From: Enterobacter sp. Ag1 | GTDB lineage: Bacteria > Pseudomonadota > Gammaproteobacteria > Enterobacterales > Enterobacteriaceae | Reading direction: 5' to 3' | Length of the DNA: 64,000 bases | Assembly (NCBI GenBank): GCA_000277545.1 | Contig: AKXM01000035.1 | Location: 62,001-126,000, forward strand | Shown: one piece after another, positions 18,143-30,992 of the stretch | Numbering within the stretch: position 1 is the first letter of the stretch | How the letters are laid out: every line of letters begins with the position of its first letter | Position numbers and translations under genes: made by a program | The notes under the pieces: generated by a model | Told to the model about the DNA's origin: nothing | Databases searched by the model: none | What the model saw: the letters and a program-made list of their open reading frames with translations, nothing else

Positions 18143-19333
18143 ATGCTAGACGCACAAACCATCGCCGTTGTTAAGTCGACCATCCCTCTGCTGGCCGCGA
18201 CAGGGCCTAAACTTACCGCCCACTTTTATGAGCGCATGTTCAGCCACAACCCTGAGCTGAAAGAGATCTTTAACATGAGCAACCAGCGCAACGGTGACCA
18301 GCGTGAAGCGCTGTTCAACGCCATTTGCGCCTATGCTTCCAACATCGAAAATCTGGCCGCCCTGCTGCCCGCGGTAGAGAAAATCGCCCAGAAACACACT
18401 ACCTTCCAGATTAAACCGGAGCAGTACAACATTGTGGGCGGCCATCTGCTGGCCACGTTAGACGAGCTGTTCAGCCCGGGGCAGGAAGTGCTGGACGCAT
18501 GGGGAAAAGCCTACGGCGTTCTGGCGCAGGTCTTTATTAACCGTGAATCAGAAATTTACCAGGATAACGCCGCTAAGCAGGGTGGCTGGGAAGGCACGCG
18601 TCCCTTCACTATCGTAGAGAAAAAAGAGCAAAGCTCACTGATCTCCAGCTTCGAACTTGCCCCGTTAGACGGCGGCCCGGTGGCAGATTATCAGCCGGGG
18701 CAATACCTCGGCGTCTGGCTGAAACCTGTTGGTTTCCCGCATCAGGAAATTCGTCAGTACTCTTTGACCCGCCAGCCGAACGGGAAAAGTTACCGCATTG
18801 CCGTGAAGCGTGAAGAGAAAGGTATGGTCTCAAACTGGCTGCACAATCATGCTCAGGCGGGGGATCGGGTGCATCTGGCTTCACCGGCAGGCGACTTCTT
18901 TATGGACGTAAAATCCGACACGCCGGTGACGCTGATTTCCGCAGGCGTCGGCCAGACGCCGATGCTCTCGATGCTGGACACGCTGGCGAACGGCGGTCAT
19001 CAGGCACAGGTCAACTGGCTGCACGCCGCCGAGCACGGGGATGTGCATGCGTTTAGCGAAGAAGTGGCAGGGCTTGGCGCTCAGTTGCCGAAATTTGAAA
19101 GCCACGTCTGGTACCGTGGACCCTCCGCAGAGGATCGTGCTCAGGCGCGCTTTGACCGTGAAGGACTGATGAATCTGCTGGAAATCGAAGGGAAGTTAAG
19201 CGATCCGGCGATGCAGTTCTATCTCTGCGGCCCGATCAACTTTATGCGTTTTGCGGCGGAACAGCTGGTGAAGATTGGCGTGAATAAAGACAGCATTCAC
19301 TATGAGTGCTTTGGCCCGCACAAGGTGATGTAG
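18143..19333 (+). CDS. hmp: Flavohaemoglobin, nitric oxide dioxygenase
   Basis: 396 aa, the E. coli length. The globin domain occupies residues 1-140, with the proximal His in AQKHTTFQI (about residue 85). An FAD domain with RQYSL near 206 and an NAD domain with AGVGQTPML near 270 and the ending [10 protein letters not shown] follow. It oxidises NO to nitrate with O2 and NAD(P)H in the cytoplasm. The ATG at 18143 has GGAG seven bases upstream; the ORF start 16 codons earlier lies inside the NsrR operator and is rejected. Confidence 0.97.
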   Translation: MLDAQTIAVVKSTIPLLAATGPKLTAHFYERMFSHNPELKEIFNMSNQRNGDQREALFNAICAYASNIENLAALLPAVEKIAQKHTTFQIKPEQYNIVGGHLLATLDELFSPGQEVLDAWGKAYGVLAQVFINRESEIYQDNAAKQGGWEGTRPFTIVEKKEQSSLISSFELAPLDGGPVADYQPGQYLGVWLKPVGFPHQEIRQYSLTRQPNGKSYRIAVKREEKGMVSNWLHNHAQAGDRVHLASPAGDFFMDVKSDTPVTLISAGVGQTPMLSMLDTLANGGHQAQVNWLHAAEHGDVHAFSEEVAGLGAQLPKFESHVWYRGPSAEDRAQARFDREGLMNLLEIEGKLSDPAMQFYLCGPINFMRFAAEQLVKIGVNKDSIHYECFGPHKVM

Positions 19334-19346
19334 TTTAGTACGGATG

Positions 19347-19412
19347 CCCCTCACCCCGGCCTCTCCCCAAAGGGGCGAGGGCGTAAAAGGCAATGTTCGC
19401 CTGGGTGAGGGG
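19347..19412. repeat. GC-rich palindromic intergenic repeat, copy A
   Basis: Nested inverted repeats: outer arms CCCCTCACCC / GGGTGAGGGG (19347-19356 and 19403-19412) and inner arms CTCTCCCC / GGGGCGAG around AAA. It lies between the convergent hmp and glnB genes and shares its left half with copy B at 23851-23999. It could also act as a terminator-like structure for both genes. Confidence 0.75.
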
Positions 19413-19423
19413 AAAAATCTAAA

Positions 19424-19798
<375 letters not shown>

Positions 19799-19828
19799 TT
19801 AGTAATCGGTTGCTCACACTACCACAGC

Positions 19829-21166
19829 CTACTCTTTAAAGTCATTGGCCTCGAGTTCATGCCTGGCCAGTAATTTATAGAATTCGGTTCGGTTACGCCC
19901 CGCCATGCGTGCGGCATGGGTGACATTTCCTTTGGTAATTTGCAGCAGCTTACGCAGATAGTTTAGTTCGAACTGGTTACGGGCTTCGACAAATGTCGGC
20001 AAGGCGGTGTTTTCGCCTTCCAGCGCCTGCTCCACCAGCGCTTCGCCAATCACCGGGGCTGAGGTCAGCGCCACGCACTGCTCAATCACGTTCACTAGCT
20101 GACGTACGTTGCCAGGCCAGCTTGCGGTCATCAACCGCTTCATGGCGTCGGTGGAGAAACTCCGAACGAAAGGTTTGTGCCTGTCGGCGGACTGGCGTAA
20201 CAAATGATTCGCCAGCAGCGGAATATCTTCGGCACGTTCATGCAACGCAGGAATTTTCAGGTTCACAACGTTGAGGCGGTAGAAGAGGTCTTCACGAAAC
20301 TCCCCGCGCTCCATCGCTTTCGGCAAGTCCCGGTGCGTGGCGGAGATAATCCGCACGTCGATGTCCAGATCGCGGTTGCTGCCCAGCGGGCGAACTTTTC
20401 GCTCCTGCAAAACGCGCAGCAGCTTAACCTGCAGCGGGATAGGCATATCGCCGATCTCATCCAGAAATAGCGTTCCACCTTCTGCCGCCTGGAACAGGCC
20501 TTCGCGGCTGCTCACCGCCCCGGTAAAGGCTCCGCGAGCGTGGCCGAACAGCTCTGACTCAAGCAACTGTTCAGGCAGCGCGCCACAGTTGATAGCGATA
20601 AACGCTTTTTTGCTGCGCGGGCTGGCGTTGTGTATCGCCTGGGCCAGAATCTCTTTCCCGGTGCCGCTTTGGCCGTTAATCAACACGCTGACGTCCGACT
20701 GCGCCACCATGCGTGCCTGCTCGAGTAAACGCTGCATAATCGGGCTGCGGGTCACAATGGTGTCGCGCCACATGTCATCGCCAGCGATGACGGTATGCTC
20801 AAGCGCGTTGTCGATGGCCTGATAAAGTGCGTCTCTGTCCACCGGTTTGGTGAGGAAACTGAATACACCCTGCTGGGTCGCCGCCACCGCGTCAGGAATT
20901 GAACCGTGCGCAGTCAGGATGATCACCGGCATCCCCGGCTGGCCTTTTTGGATCTCCGCGAACAGCGCCATGCCGTCCATTTCGTCCATCCTGAGATCGC
21001 TTATCACCAGGTCGATTTTTTCCCGTGCCAGGACTTTCAGCCCCTCAGCCCCGCTTTCAGCCGTGGTGACCGTATAGCCCTCGCTCGACAGGCGCATTCC
21101 CAGCAGCTTTAACAGGCCGGGATCATCATCCACTAATAGTAAGCGCGCGGGTTTCCTTTGCGTCAT
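19829..21166 (-). CDS. glrR: Sigma54-dependent response regulator GlrR (QseF)
   Basis: 445 aa. The receiver domain has the phospho-Asp in VISDLRMDEMDG (about residue 56). The AAA+ sigma54 activation domain has Walker A GQSGTGKE near 169 and the sigma54-contact loop GAFTGAV near 215. A C-terminal Fis-type helix-turn-helix (GNVTHAARMAGRNRTEFYKLL) binds DNA. It activates glmY; three matching DNA sites lie upstream of glmY in this window. It overlaps qseG by 4 bp. Confidence 0.96.
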   Translation of the reverse strand: MTQRKPARLLLVDDDPGLLKLLGMRLSSEGYTVTTAESGAEGLKVLAREKIDLVISDLRMDEMDGMALFAEIQKGQPGMPVIILTAHGSIPDAVAATQQGVFSFLTKPVDRDALYQAIDNALEHTVIAGDDMWRDTIVTRSPIMQRLLEQARMVAQSDVSVLINGQSGTGKEILAQAIHNASPRSKKAFIAINCGALPEQLLESELFGHARGAFTGAVSSREGLFQAAEGGTLFLDEIGDMPIPLQVKLLRVLQERKVRPLGSNRDLDIDVRIISATHRDLPKAMERGEFREDLFYRLNVVNLKIPALHERAEDIPLLANHLLRQSADRHKPFVRSFSTDAMKRLMTASWPGNVRQLVNVIEQCVALTSAPVIGEALVEQALEGENTALPTFVEARNQFELNYLRKLLQITKGNVTHAARMAGRNRTEFYKLLARHELEANDFKE

Positions 21167-21924
21167 GGTTTTGCCTCCGGCTGCGATTTGTTTGAAGCGC
21201 CGCTATCGTCGTCGTCATTGTCATCCGTGCTGTGCGTGCCGGGCACCAGATTGCTTCCCGGCTTGCGGCTGGAAAGCTGACGCTCAATGTCGGTCAGATT
21301 TTCCAGCTTGCGCGTAGTGAGATCGAGCTGGCTGCGAAGGCGCTGCTGCTGCTCCCGCAGCGTATCCAGCTCGCCGTCGGTTGACTGCTGCAGCTTGCTG
21401 TAGCGCGTGCGCTCATCCGAGAGTTTAAGCTGAGACTGTTGCCCGTCGCGCCAAATCTCAAACAGAGAACGTACCTGCACAGGCACTTCACTGGTCATGG
21501 TCTCGAGCTGGGTCATGTAGCGGCGGCGCTCGGTCGGGGTAATTTTAGCCGTAGACAGCAAAATGCCGCGCTTAAACGTGTCCTGCCAGGTTTCTGCTGG
21601 CCACTGGCGGGCTTCCGCGCGGGCTTCTGCCGGTGACAGGCGCTGGGCGCAATCCATACCGCGAAGCCAGTAAAGCGGGTTACTGCTGACGTCATGCCCC
21701 GTGAGATCCCATATTTCGGTGCAGTCCGTGGACAGGTAATCAGGGATTTGTTGTTCTGGAATATGCGGTTTGTGGGCCTCATCCAGGCTGCTGGACACCC
21801 TTGCGGGGGCGCAGCCTGTCAACAGCGTCGCGCCAACCAGCGCCCCAGATACCCAGCAAATCAGGCGAGTCAAAGACCCGCGGCGCGGTTCACGCAATAA
21901 AAGTACTTTCATCGTTTTAATCAT
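21163..21924 (-). CDS. qseG: Outer-membrane lipoprotein QseG
   Basis: 253 aa. The N-terminal signal ends in the lipobox LLTGC (Cys near residue 38). The middle contains DYLSTDCTEIWDL and NPLYWLRGMDCAQRL, then a coiled-coil region (about 150-220) ending in ENLTDIERQLSSRKP; the tail is acidic. In E. coli it interacts with and is needed for activity of the kinase GlrK. Two in-frame ATGs (residues 1 and 5) compete and neither has a strong ribosome site; the first overlaps the glrK stop by 8 bp and is kept. Confidence 0.9.
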   Translation of the reverse strand: MIKTMKVLLLREPRRGSLTRLICWVSGALVGATLLTGCAPARVSSSLDEAHKPHIPEQQIPDYLSTDCTEIWDLTGHDVSSNPLYWLRGMDCAQRLSPAEARAEARQWPAETWQDTFKRGILLSTAKITPTERRRYMTQLETMTSEVPVQVRSLFEIWRDGQQSQLKLSDERTRYSKLQQSTDGELDTLREQQQRLRSQLDLTTRKLENLTDIERQLSSRKPGSNLVPGTHSTDDNDDDDSGASNKSQPEAKP

Positions 21925-23353
21925 TCTCAGGGAAAACCGGTAATTCGATACGGAAGCACACTTCCGCGCTGTTAGCGTTGATCAGGCTAAGTTTTCCGTG
22001 CATACGTCGAATGCAATCCCTGGCGATACTTAACCCCAGCCCACTTCCCTTTACGGAGCCCTTCCGCTGGTGGCTACCCTGGAAGAAAGGCTCAAAAATC
22101 ATCTCTTGTTCCGTGGCCGGAATCGGCTCGCCGGTATTCGCGACCTCAATGTACAGTATCGCGCCCACCTGCAAACTCCGGAGATAAATGGTACCGGATT
22201 CACTGCCATAGTGCACCGCATTGGAGTAGAGATTATCCAGTACGCTCATCAGCAGCGTCGCCTCTGCGAGGCAGGCTTTTGGGCTCAATTGAATGTCGGT
22301 ATGCATCATTTTAGCCCTCGCCGGCAGACTGTGGGCAGAGATAACCATCTCCACAATCGGGGCCAGTTCGACCCTTTCCAGCGTTACCGTTCCGTCCGCC
22401 AGCTTGCGGTTATAGTCCAGCAGTTGTTCAATCAGCTTTTGCAGGTGGCGGCTGCTGTTGTCCAGAATAGCGACGACCTCTTTTTGGTCGGCATTGAGCG
22501 GCCCGGCAACCTGGTCAGCAAGCAGTTCAGTCCCCTCTCTCATACTGGCGAGCGGCGTTTTTAATTCATGGGAAAGATGGCGGAGGAACTCGTGGCGCTG
22601 AGATTCAAGCCAGGACAGGCGTTCGCTTAACCAGACAATGCGCTGCCCAACGGAACGCAGCTCACGCGGCCCTTTAAAGACCTCGCTGTTGCCGAGCAAA
22701 CGCCCTTCCCCCAGCCGGTTAATCATCCGTTCGATGCCTTTAACCGGGCCGATAATCATGCGGGTGAAGATGATGACCAGCCCCAGGCTGAGCAGAAACA
22801 GCACCAAGGCCTGCCAGCCGAAGAACTGGCCTCGCTCAGCAATTTCCTGCTGCAGCTGCTGTCCACGAGAGAACACCACCGCCCGCGTGGCCTGCACCAT
22901 TTCTGCATTGGTTGAGGCGAATTGTTCCAGTTGGTTTGCCGCAGGCGCTTCCGGCCCGCTGTTTTTACATTTGAGTTCAGCCAGATCGCTCAAAGACTGG
23001 CTGAGTGATTGGTAGAGTTTCGGATCGGGTAATACGGAGGCGTGGGCTTCAAGCATTTGAGCATAGCGCTGACGCTGCCCCTGATACAGCTGGGCAAGGC
23101 GTGAGTCATCGAGCACGCAATATTGACGGTAGCTCCGCTCCATTTCCAATGCGACATTAGTCATCGCTTCACTGCGGCGGGCATCGGTCAACGTGGTGCG
23201 GTTGGTCAACGCGGCCTGAGCGCTCAAGGCGTTAAGGCTTTGCCACGCCTGCCACGCAAGCACCAGCAGCGGTACGAGCACCAATAAAAAGGCCATCATG
23301 ACAAGCTGGCGCAAAGATCGAGGGAAAAAATGCCACTGGTTCAATAGCTTCAT
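21917..23353 (-). CDS. glrK: Sensor histidine kinase GlrK (QseE)
   Basis: 478 aa. TM1 at about 18-36 and TM2 at about 177-197 enclose a periplasmic helical sensor region. A HAMP segment follows, then the H-box HEFLRHLSHELKTPLASM (phospho-His about 257), N-box DNLYSNAVHY and G-box GSGLGLSIARD. It phosphorylates GlrR and, with QseG, forms the envelope-signal branch that controls GlmY and so GlmS synthesis. It is the first gene of the glrK-qseG-glrR-glnB run. Confidence 0.96.
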   Translation of the reverse strand: MKLLNQWHFFPRSLRQLVMMAFLLVLVPLLVLAWQAWQSLNALSAQAALTNRTTLTDARRSEAMTNVALEMERSYRQYCVLDDSRLAQLYQGQRQRYAQMLEAHASVLPDPKLYQSLSQSLSDLAELKCKNSGPEAPAANQLEQFASTNAEMVQATRAVVFSRGQQLQQEIAERGQFFGWQALVLFLLSLGLVIIFTRMIIGPVKGIERMINRLGEGRLLGNSEVFKGPRELRSVGQRIVWLSERLSWLESQRHEFLRHLSHELKTPLASMREGTELLADQVAGPLNADQKEVVAILDNSSRHLQKLIEQLLDYNRKLADGTVTLERVELAPIVEMVISAHSLPARAKMMHTDIQLSPKACLAEATLLMSVLDNLYSNAVHYGSESGTIYLRSLQVGAILYIEVANTGEPIPATEQEMIFEPFFQGSHQRKGSVKGSGLGLSIARDCIRRMHGKLSLINANSAEVCFRIELPVFPEND

Positions 23354-23420
23354 CTCACATTACCTGTATGACACGATGCTAGCCGCGATTGCGCGTGGTG
23401 GAAAGGTGCGATTCCCGGAA

Positions 23421-23614
23421 ACAACAAAGGCAGGGTCAAAAACCCTGCCTTTGTTTAGGAATTAGGCGGCGCCTTACTCAACGTTTCGCCCGGAGCATGA
23501 TAAGCCGAAAGGCATTTATCAAAAATCGGACGGCAGGCACCTTTTTGTGCGTCATTCGGCGGTTTATGTAGTCTGTCTGAAAAGACGCTGACATAAGAGA
23601 TTGAATGAGCCACT
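23421..23614 (-). ncRNA. glmY: Small RNA GlmY
   Basis: Read on the minus strand, it starts AGTGGCTCATTCA, followed by TTATGTCAG, as in E. coli GlmY. It lies in the same place between glrK and purL and ends in a strong terminator (13-bp stem around CAAAGGCAGGG / CCCTGCCTTTG, 23423-23455). GlmY titrates the adaptor RapZ away from GlmZ and so raises GlmS when glucosamine 6-phosphate is low. The length of about 194 nt is near the E. coli primary transcript. The 3' end is set by the hairpin and is accurate to a few bases. Confidence 0.9.
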
Positions 23615-23624
23615 GAGCGTTATT

Positions 23625-23642
23625 AAGCAGATATCATGCCAA
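23625..23642 (-). promoter_or_regulatory. Sigma54 promoter of glmY
   Basis: Minus-strand TTGGCATGATATCTGCTT has the GG (-24) and GC (-12) pairs separated by exactly 10 bases, about 12 bases before the GlmY start. An overlapping sigma70-like promoter (TTGTAA, 18 bases, TTAATA) can be drawn on the same DNA, as described for enterobacterial glmY. Confidence 0.8.
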
Positions 23643-23729
23643 CTTTACAAGTTTAAATTTAACTCATTGTTTTAAATATAATTAAGAAGGAATGCAGGAG
23701 GATATATTGTGCGTATTTTTTGTTCTCTA

Positions 23730-23747
23730 TGTCGCCATTTCACAACA
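23730..23747. promoter_or_regulatory. GlrR enhancer site I (one mismatch)
   Basis: TGTC-N10-AACA: seven of eight conserved bases of the GlrR site TGTC-N10-GACA. It lies closest to the glmY promoter, 63 bp from site II. Confidence 0.65.
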
Positions 23748-23792
23748 CTCTTTAACCCGCTCAATCACATCATTAAAAATCAATGAGTTAAA

Positions 23793-23810
23793 TGTCTCTT
23801 TTTAACGACA
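23793..23810. promoter_or_regulatory. GlrR enhancer site II
   Basis: Perfect TGTC-N10-GACA, about 150-180 bp upstream of the glmY sigma54 promoter and 33 bp from site III. Confidence 0.85.
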
Positions 23811-23825
23811 CTTTAAAAGTGAAGG

Positions 23826-23843
23826 TGTCGGGGTTTAGTGACA
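23826..23843. promoter_or_regulatory. GlrR enhancer site III
   Basis: Perfect TGTC-N10-GACA. Spacings of 63 and 33 bp between the three site centres are close to whole helical turns, so activator dimers would line up on one face. Confidence 0.85.
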
Positions 23844-23850
23844 AAAAAAG

Positions 23851-23999
23851 CCCCTCACCCTGGCCCTCTCCCCAAAGGGGAGAGGGCACTGGATCGGAGC
23901 CTGTCTGCTGTTTTCCCACCCTCTAAAAGCCAGGGGACTGGATCGGAGCCTGCCTGCTGTTTTCCCCCTCTCCCTTTAGGGAGAGGGTCGGGGTGAGGG
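23851..23999. repeat. GC-rich palindromic intergenic repeat, copy B, with internal tandem unit
   Basis: Outer inverted arms CCCTCACCCTGGCCCTCTCCC (23852-23872, 21 bases) and its near-complement (23978-23998) match at 19 positions. Between them a unit of about 30 bases beginning ACTGGATCGGAGCCTG occurs twice, at 23888 and 23937, 49 bp apart. The left half is the same sequence as copy A at 19347. It directly follows the purL stop codon on the minus strand. The 23354-24002 gap otherwise holds glmY and its control sites. Confidence 0.8.
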
Positions 24000-24002
24000 T
24001 AA

Positions 24003-27000
24003 TCAGCCCAGTTGCTTACGTGCGTTGCGGAAAATACGCATCCACGGGCTGTCTTCGCCCCACTCTGCCGGGTGCCAGGAATTACTCACGGTACGGAACA
24101 CACGCTCAGGGTGCGGCATCATGATGGTCACGCGCCCGCTTTCGTTGCTCACCGCGGTGATGCCGTTTGGCGAACCGTTCGGGTTAGCCGGGTAGGTCTC
24201 GGTCACGTTCGCGAAGTTATCCACGAAGCGCAGCGCCACCAGCCCTTTGCTTTCAAGCGCGGCGAGATGAGCGACATCACGCACTTCCACACGACCTTCG
24301 CCGTGAGAAACCGCGATAGGCATATGGGAACCGGCCATGCCCTGCAGCAGCAGCGACGGGCTGGAGGTCACCTCAACCAGGCTGAAGCGCGCTTCAAAGC
24401 GATCGGACTGGTTACGCACGAAGCGCGGCCACAAATCACTGCCTGGGATCAGCTCACGCAGGTTAGACATCATCTGGCAGCCATTACAAACGCCAAGCGC
24501 CAACGTTTCCGGGCGATGGAAGAAGGTTTCAAACTCATCGCGCACGCGAGCGTTGAACAGGATGGACTTCGCCCAACCTTCACCCGCGCCCAGCACGTCA
24601 CCATAAGAGAAGCCGCCGCACGCCACCAGCGTATGGAAGCTTTCCAGCCCGGTACGGCCCGCCAGCAGGTCGCTCATATGCACGTCGATGGCGTCAAAGC
24701 CCGCACGGTGGAAGGCGGCCGCCATCTCAACGTGGGAGTTAACGCCCTGCTCACGCAGGATGGCCACTTTAGGACGAGCGCCCGTCGCGATAAACGGCGC
24801 AGCAATATCTTCTTTGATATCGAAGCTCAGCTTCACGTTCAGGCCAGGATCGTTATCGTTCGCCTTGGCGTTGTGCTCTTCATCCGCGCAGTCTGGGTTG
24901 TCACGCAGACGCTGCATCTGCCAGGTAGTTTCTGCCCACCACATACGCAGCGTGGTTCGGCTTTCGCTGAACACAGCGTGCCCGTTAGCGCTAATAGTGA
25001 AGCGATCGCCTTCGACAGCTTTACCGAGGTAATGCGCGCAGTCAGCCAGGCCATGCTTAGCCAGCAGCGCCTCAACGGCTGCACGATCCTCAGCGCGAAC
25101 CTGGATCACGCCACCCAGCTCTTCGTTAAACAATGCGGCCAGGCGATCGTTACCGAGACCGGCGATATCAACTTCAACGCCGCAGTGGCCGGTAAAGGCC
25201 ATTTCCGCCAGCGTCACCAACAGCCCACCGTCGGAACGGTCGTGCCAGGCCAGCAGTTTGCGATCCGCCACCAGTGTCTGCATTGCGTCCCAGAAACCTT
25301 TCAGTTGCTCAACGCTGCGAACGTCCGCAGGCTTGTCGCCCAGTTGGCGGTAAACCTGGGACAGCGCGGTCGCGCCCAGCGCGTTATGGCCTTTGCCTAA
25401 ATCGATCAGCAGCAGGGCGTTGTCTTCGGTGCTCAGCTGCGGCGTCACGGTGCCACGCACGTCTTCCACGCGGGCAAACGCGGTGATCACCAGCGACAAC
25501 GGAGAGGTCATCTCGCGCTGCTCGTTACCTTCCTGCCAGCGGGTTTTCATCGACATGGAGTCTTTACCCACCGGGATGGTGATCCCGAGAGCCGGGCAAA
25601 GTTCTTCGCCAACGGCCTTCACCGCTTCATACAGGCCGGCATCTTCGCCAGGGTGACCGGCTGCGGCCATCCAGTTTGCGGAGAGTTTAATGCGCTTCAG
25701 GGAGCCAATTTGGGTCGCGGCGATGTTCGTTAAGGCTTCGCCCACGGCCAGACGACCGGATGCCGCGAAGTCCAGCAGGGCCACCGGCGCACGTTCACCG
25801 ATAGACATCGCTTCGCCGTAGTAGCTGTCCAGGCTGGCGGTAGTCACCGCGCAGTTGGCGACTGGGATCTGCCACGGGCCAACCATCTGATCGCGGGACA
25901 CCATGCCGGTTACCGTGCGGTCACCGATGGTCACGAGGAAGGTTTTTTCAGCCACGGTCGGCAAATGCAGAACGCGTTTCACCGCATCGGCAATAGAAAT
26001 TTCGCTGCTGTTGAAGGCATCGCCTTTGGCTTTCAGCGTCTCAACGTTACGCTCCATCTTCGGCGTTTTGCCCAGCAGCACGTCCAGCGGCATGTCGATA
26101 GGCTGGTTATCAAAGTGGCTGTCGTTGAGCGTCAGATGCTGTTCGGTGGTGGCTTCACCAATCACCGCATACGGCGCACGCTCGCGGCGGCAAAGTTCAT
26201 CAAACAGCGGCAGCTGCTCTGGCGCAACGGCCAGCACATAGCGCTCCTGAGATTCGTTACACCAGACTTCGAGCGGACTCATGCCCGGTTCGTCGTTAAG
26301 AATATCGCGCAGCTCGAAGCGGCCACCGCGTCCGCCATCGCTGACCAGCTCAGGCATGGCGTTAGACAGGCCACCCGCGCCAACATCGTGGATAAACAGG
26401 ATTGGATTGTCGTCGCCCATCTGCCAGCAGCGGTCGATCACTTCCTGGCAGCGGCGCTCCATTTCAGGGTTGTCGCGCTGCACGGAAGCAAAATCTAAAT
26501 CCGCATCGGACTGGCCGGAAGCCATTGACGAAGCCGCCCCGCCGCCCAGGCCGATGTTCATTGCCGGGCCGCCCAGCACAATCAGCTTCGCGCCAGGGGT
26601 GATTTCGCCCTTCTGGACGTGGTCGGCGCGGATGTTGCCGATCCCGCCCGCAAGCATGATAGGTTTGTGGTAACCGCGCAGCTCCACGCCGTTGTGGCTG
26701 TTCACCTGCTCTTCATAGGTACGGAAGTAGCCGGTCAGCGCCGGGCGGCCAAATTCGTTGTTAAACGCCGCCCCGCCCAGAGGGCCTTCGGTCATGATAT
26801 CCAGCGCGGTAACGATGCGGTCTGGCTTGCCGAAATCCTGCTCCCACGGCTGTTCAAAGCCCGGAATACGCAGGTTAGACACGGAGAAGCCCACCAGGCC
26901 TGCTTTTGGCTTCGCGCCACGCCCGGTCGCGCCTTCGTCGCGGATTTCACCGCCTGAGCCGGTTGCCGCGCCCGGCCACGGAGAGATAGCGGTCGGGTGG

Positions 27001-27890
27001 TTGTGGGTTTCAACCTTCATCAGGATATGCGCGTCTTCCTGATGGAAGTCATAGCGCCCTGCTTCACGGTCGGCGAAGAAGCGGCCGACGGCGGAACCTT
27101 CCATCACCGCCGCGTTGTCTTTATAGGCAGACAGCACGTAATCCGGCGTTTTCTCGAAGGTGTTTTTGATCATTTTGAACAGCGACTTCGGCTGCTTCTG
27201 CCCGTCAATAATCCAGTCGGCGTTAAAGATCTTATGGCGGCAGTGCTCGGAGTTCGCCTGAGCAAACATATACAGTTCAATGTCGTTCGGGTTGCGGCCA
27301 AGCTTGTTGAACGCATCCTGCAGGTAGTCGATTTCGTCTTCCGCCAGCGCGAGGCCAAGGCGAATGTTCGCTTCCACCAGCGCATCGCGCCCTTTCCCGA
27401 GCAGATCAACGCTCTGCACCGGGGCCGGCTGCTGCTGGGTAAACAGCTGCTGTGCATCGTTCAGAGAGGTAAACACGCTCTCCATCATGCGGTCGTGCAG
27501 CAGAGCGGCAACGTCCTGCAACTGCTCAGCGGTCAGCGTGCTGCCGGTAACATACCAGGCCACACCGCGCTCAAGGCGTTTAATCTGCGGCAGGTCACAG
27601 TTGTGGGCGATATCGGTAGCTTTTGAAGACCAGGGGGAGATGGTGCCAGGGCGCGGAGTCACCAACAGCAGGGTGCCTTCCGGCGCATGCTCTGCGAGGG
27701 TTGGACCATATTTCAACAGCCGCTGCAGGCGGGCAAGCTCGTCAGCGTTCAGCGGCGCCTCAAGGTCGGCAAAATGAACATACTCGGCATAAATATCGCT
27801 TACCGGGAGGTGAGCATCGTTGAAACGGGCCAGGAGTTTGTTAATACGAAATGCCGAAAGAGCAGGCGAACCACGCAGAATTTCCATCAT
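24003..27890 (-). CDS. purL: Phosphoribosylformylglycinamidine synthase
   Basis: 1295 aa, the same length as E. coli PurL. It makes FGAM from FGAR, glutamine and ATP in purine synthesis. The N-terminal PurS-like domain starts [19 protein letters not shown]. Two AIRS-like ATP domains follow ([30 protein letters not shown] is the longest landmark, near 310). The C-terminal class-I glutaminase domain has its nucleophile in GVCNGCQMM (about 1135) and the HGEGR and PHPERVFR triad regions. A PurR box overlaps its promoter. Confidence 0.98.
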   Translation of the reverse strand: MMEILRGSPALSAFRINKLLARFNDAHLPVSDIYAEYVHFADLEAPLNADELARLQRLLKYGPTLAEHAPEGTLLLVTPRPGTISPWSSKATDIAHNCDLPQIKRLERGVAWYVTGSTLTAEQLQDVAALLHDRMMESVFTSLNDAQQLFTQQQPAPVQSVDLLGKGRDALVEANIRLGLALAEDEIDYLQDAFNKLGRNPNDIELYMFAQANSEHCRHKIFNADWIIDGQKQPKSLFKMIKNTFEKTPDYVLSAYKDNAAVMEGSAVGRFFADREAGRYDFHQEDAHILMKVETHNHPTAISPWPGAATGSGGEIRDEGATGRGAKPKAGLVGFSVSNLRIPGFEQPWEQDFGKPDRIVTALDIMTEGPLGGAAFNNEFGRPALTGYFRTYEEQVNSHNGVELRGYHKPIMLAGGIGNIRADHVQKGEITPGAKLIVLGGPAMNIGLGGGAASSMASGQSDADLDFASVQRDNPEMERRCQEVIDRCWQMGDDNPILFIHDVGAGGLSNAMPELVSDGGRGGRFELRDILNDEPGMSPLEVWCNESQERYVLAVAPEQLPLFDELCRRERAPYAVIGEATTEQHLTLNDSHFDNQPIDMPLDVLLGKTPKMERNVETLKAKGDAFNSSEISIADAVKRVLHLPTVAEKTFLVTIGDRTVTGMVSRDQMVGPWQIPVANCAVTTASLDSYYGEAMSIGERAPVALLDFAASGRLAVGEALTNIAATQIGSLKRIKLSANWMAAAGHPGEDAGLYEAVKAVGEELCPALGITIPVGKDSMSMKTRWQEGNEQREMTSPLSLVITAFARVEDVRGTVTPQLSTEDNALLLIDLGKGHNALGATALSQVYRQLGDKPADVRSVEQLKGFWDAMQTLVADRKLLAWHDRSDGGLLVTLAEMAFTGHCGVEVDIAGLGNDRLAALFNEELGGVIQVRAEDRAAVEALLAKHGLADCAHYLGKAVEGDRFTISANGHAVFSESRTTLRMWWAETTWQMQRLRDNPDCADEEHNAKANDNDPGLNVKLSFDIKEDIAAPFIATGARPKVAILREQGVNSHVEMAAAFHRAGFDAIDVHMSDLLAGRTGLESFHTLVACGGFSYGDVLGAGEGWAKSILFNARVRDEFETFFHRPETLALGVCNGCQMMSNLRELIPGSDLWPRFVRNQSDRFEARFSLVEVTSSPSLLLQGMAGSHMPIAVSHGEGRVEVRDVAHLAALESKGLVALRFVDNFANVTETYPANPNGSPNGITAVSNESGRVTIMMPHPERVFRTVSNSWHPAEWGEDSPWMRIFRNARKQLG

Positions 27891-27934
27891 TAAAGATCTC
27901 TCGTCTTCAGGGCGAAGGGGGGAAAACGGGCGTC

Positions 27935-27973
27935 ATTATAGAGAATCCTCCGCCGCGACGAAACCGTTTGCGT
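27935..27973 (-). promoter_or_regulatory. purL promoter with PurR operator
   Basis: ACGAAACCGTTTGCGT at 27958-27973 (reverse ACGCAAACGGTTTCGT) is a near-consensus PurR box. A perfect -10 TATAAT reads on the minus strand at 27940-27935, with a 17-base spacer to TTTCGT inside the box. PurR binding would cover the -35 element. Confidence 0.9.
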
Positions 27974-28138
27974 AGAAATAACAGCAGAAGTTTTTATTGC
28001 ACGAAAAGTAAACGATATATTCTTAAAAGTTGCTTACTGGCGTTTTCTTACGCAAAATGCGCCTCATTCACTCACGGGGTTCAGACAAATCATGGTTATT
28101 GTTGGCTAAGGCTCATCCTGCTGCAGAATGTTATCTAT

Positions 28139-30146
<2,008 letters not shown>

Positions 30147-30785
30147 TCACTTAAGCTGCTGCAGTTCCCCCTGAGGCGTGACGCGCCAGCGGTGCTCGCA
30201 GAAATAGAGTAAGGGATTATCCTGATGGCTGTCGCTGTAGCCGCTGTAAAGCCGCAGCGGCGCGCCAAGATGCTGCTCCAGCTGAACCACTTTCTCATGG
30301 CCCAGACAGCGCAGGGTCAATATCCAGCCGCCGTGAGCCCGTGCAATCTGGCTGGCAATCACTTTGACCTCCGGCAGCCACGGCGTATCAAAATAGACTT
30401 TTTCCACCAGCGGCTGCGGTGAACCGGTAATCAACCAGACGTCGGCATCCGGGCTGTGCAGATAATCCGTGAGGCGCTGCTGGACGACGGGAAATGCCCT
30501 CACCTTCTGCCGGAACCAGGCGACAAACTCGCTTTGTAGCCGCTGAAGCCGGGCCTCGCTGCGCCCAAACGTGATGCCCCATAACAGCAGGCTCATCGGC
30601 TGGCGGGCCGCGCTGCCTTTGATCAGCATCATGCCGCCAATCAGCGGCAACAAGATAATAACCAACGGCACGTTCAGCGGCAGGCGGCGCAGGAGATAAA
30701 ACAGGAAGCTGCCGAACATGTCCTGCTGATGCAGGGTGCCATCCAGGTCAAAAAAGACGACGCGGCGCGGGTGATGGGGTGTCAA
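30147..30785 (-). CDS. pgpC: Phosphatidylglycerophosphatase C
   Basis: 212 aa, HAD superfamily (formerly yfhB). The nucleophile motif VVFFDLDGTL is at residues 9-18, motif II is LITGSPQPL near 115, and a basic, partly hydrophobic segment LPLNVPLVIILLPLIGGMML (about 35-54) suggests membrane association. It removes the phosphate of phosphatidylglycerol phosphate to give phosphatidylglycerol. Position and size match E. coli. Confidence 0.93.
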   Translation of the reverse strand: MTPHHPRRVVFFDLDGTLHQQDMFGSFLFYLLRRLPLNVPLVIILLPLIGGMMLIKGSAARQPMSLLLWGITFGRSEARLQRLQSEFVAWFRQKVRAFPVVQQRLTDYLHSPDADVWLITGSPQPLVEKVYFDTPWLPEVKVIASQIARAHGGWILTLRCLGHEKVVQLEQHLGAPLRLYSGYSDSHQDNPLLYFCEHRWRVTPQGELQQLK

Positions 30786-30992
30786 TTCAGGCTCCTTTTA
30801 GACTCGCGTTGACGAAACAACGCCAGCTAAAGCCTAACAGATAGCCCCGCGATTTTCCGCGCGCCTTGCTGGCTGGCAGGTTGAACACAACAGAATATTT
30901 AATTCGGCAACATTGCTCTATAATGGAATTTATAATTCGCTCAAATGCTTACCAGAGCAAGTCGTTATCAGAAGTGCCGCCCCGGAGGTGAA

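Noticed and set aside
24012-25400. 462-codon plus-strand ORF opposite purL
   Set aside because: Shadow of a GC-rich gene on the other strand; purL is conserved over its full length and the ORF protein has no recognisable family.
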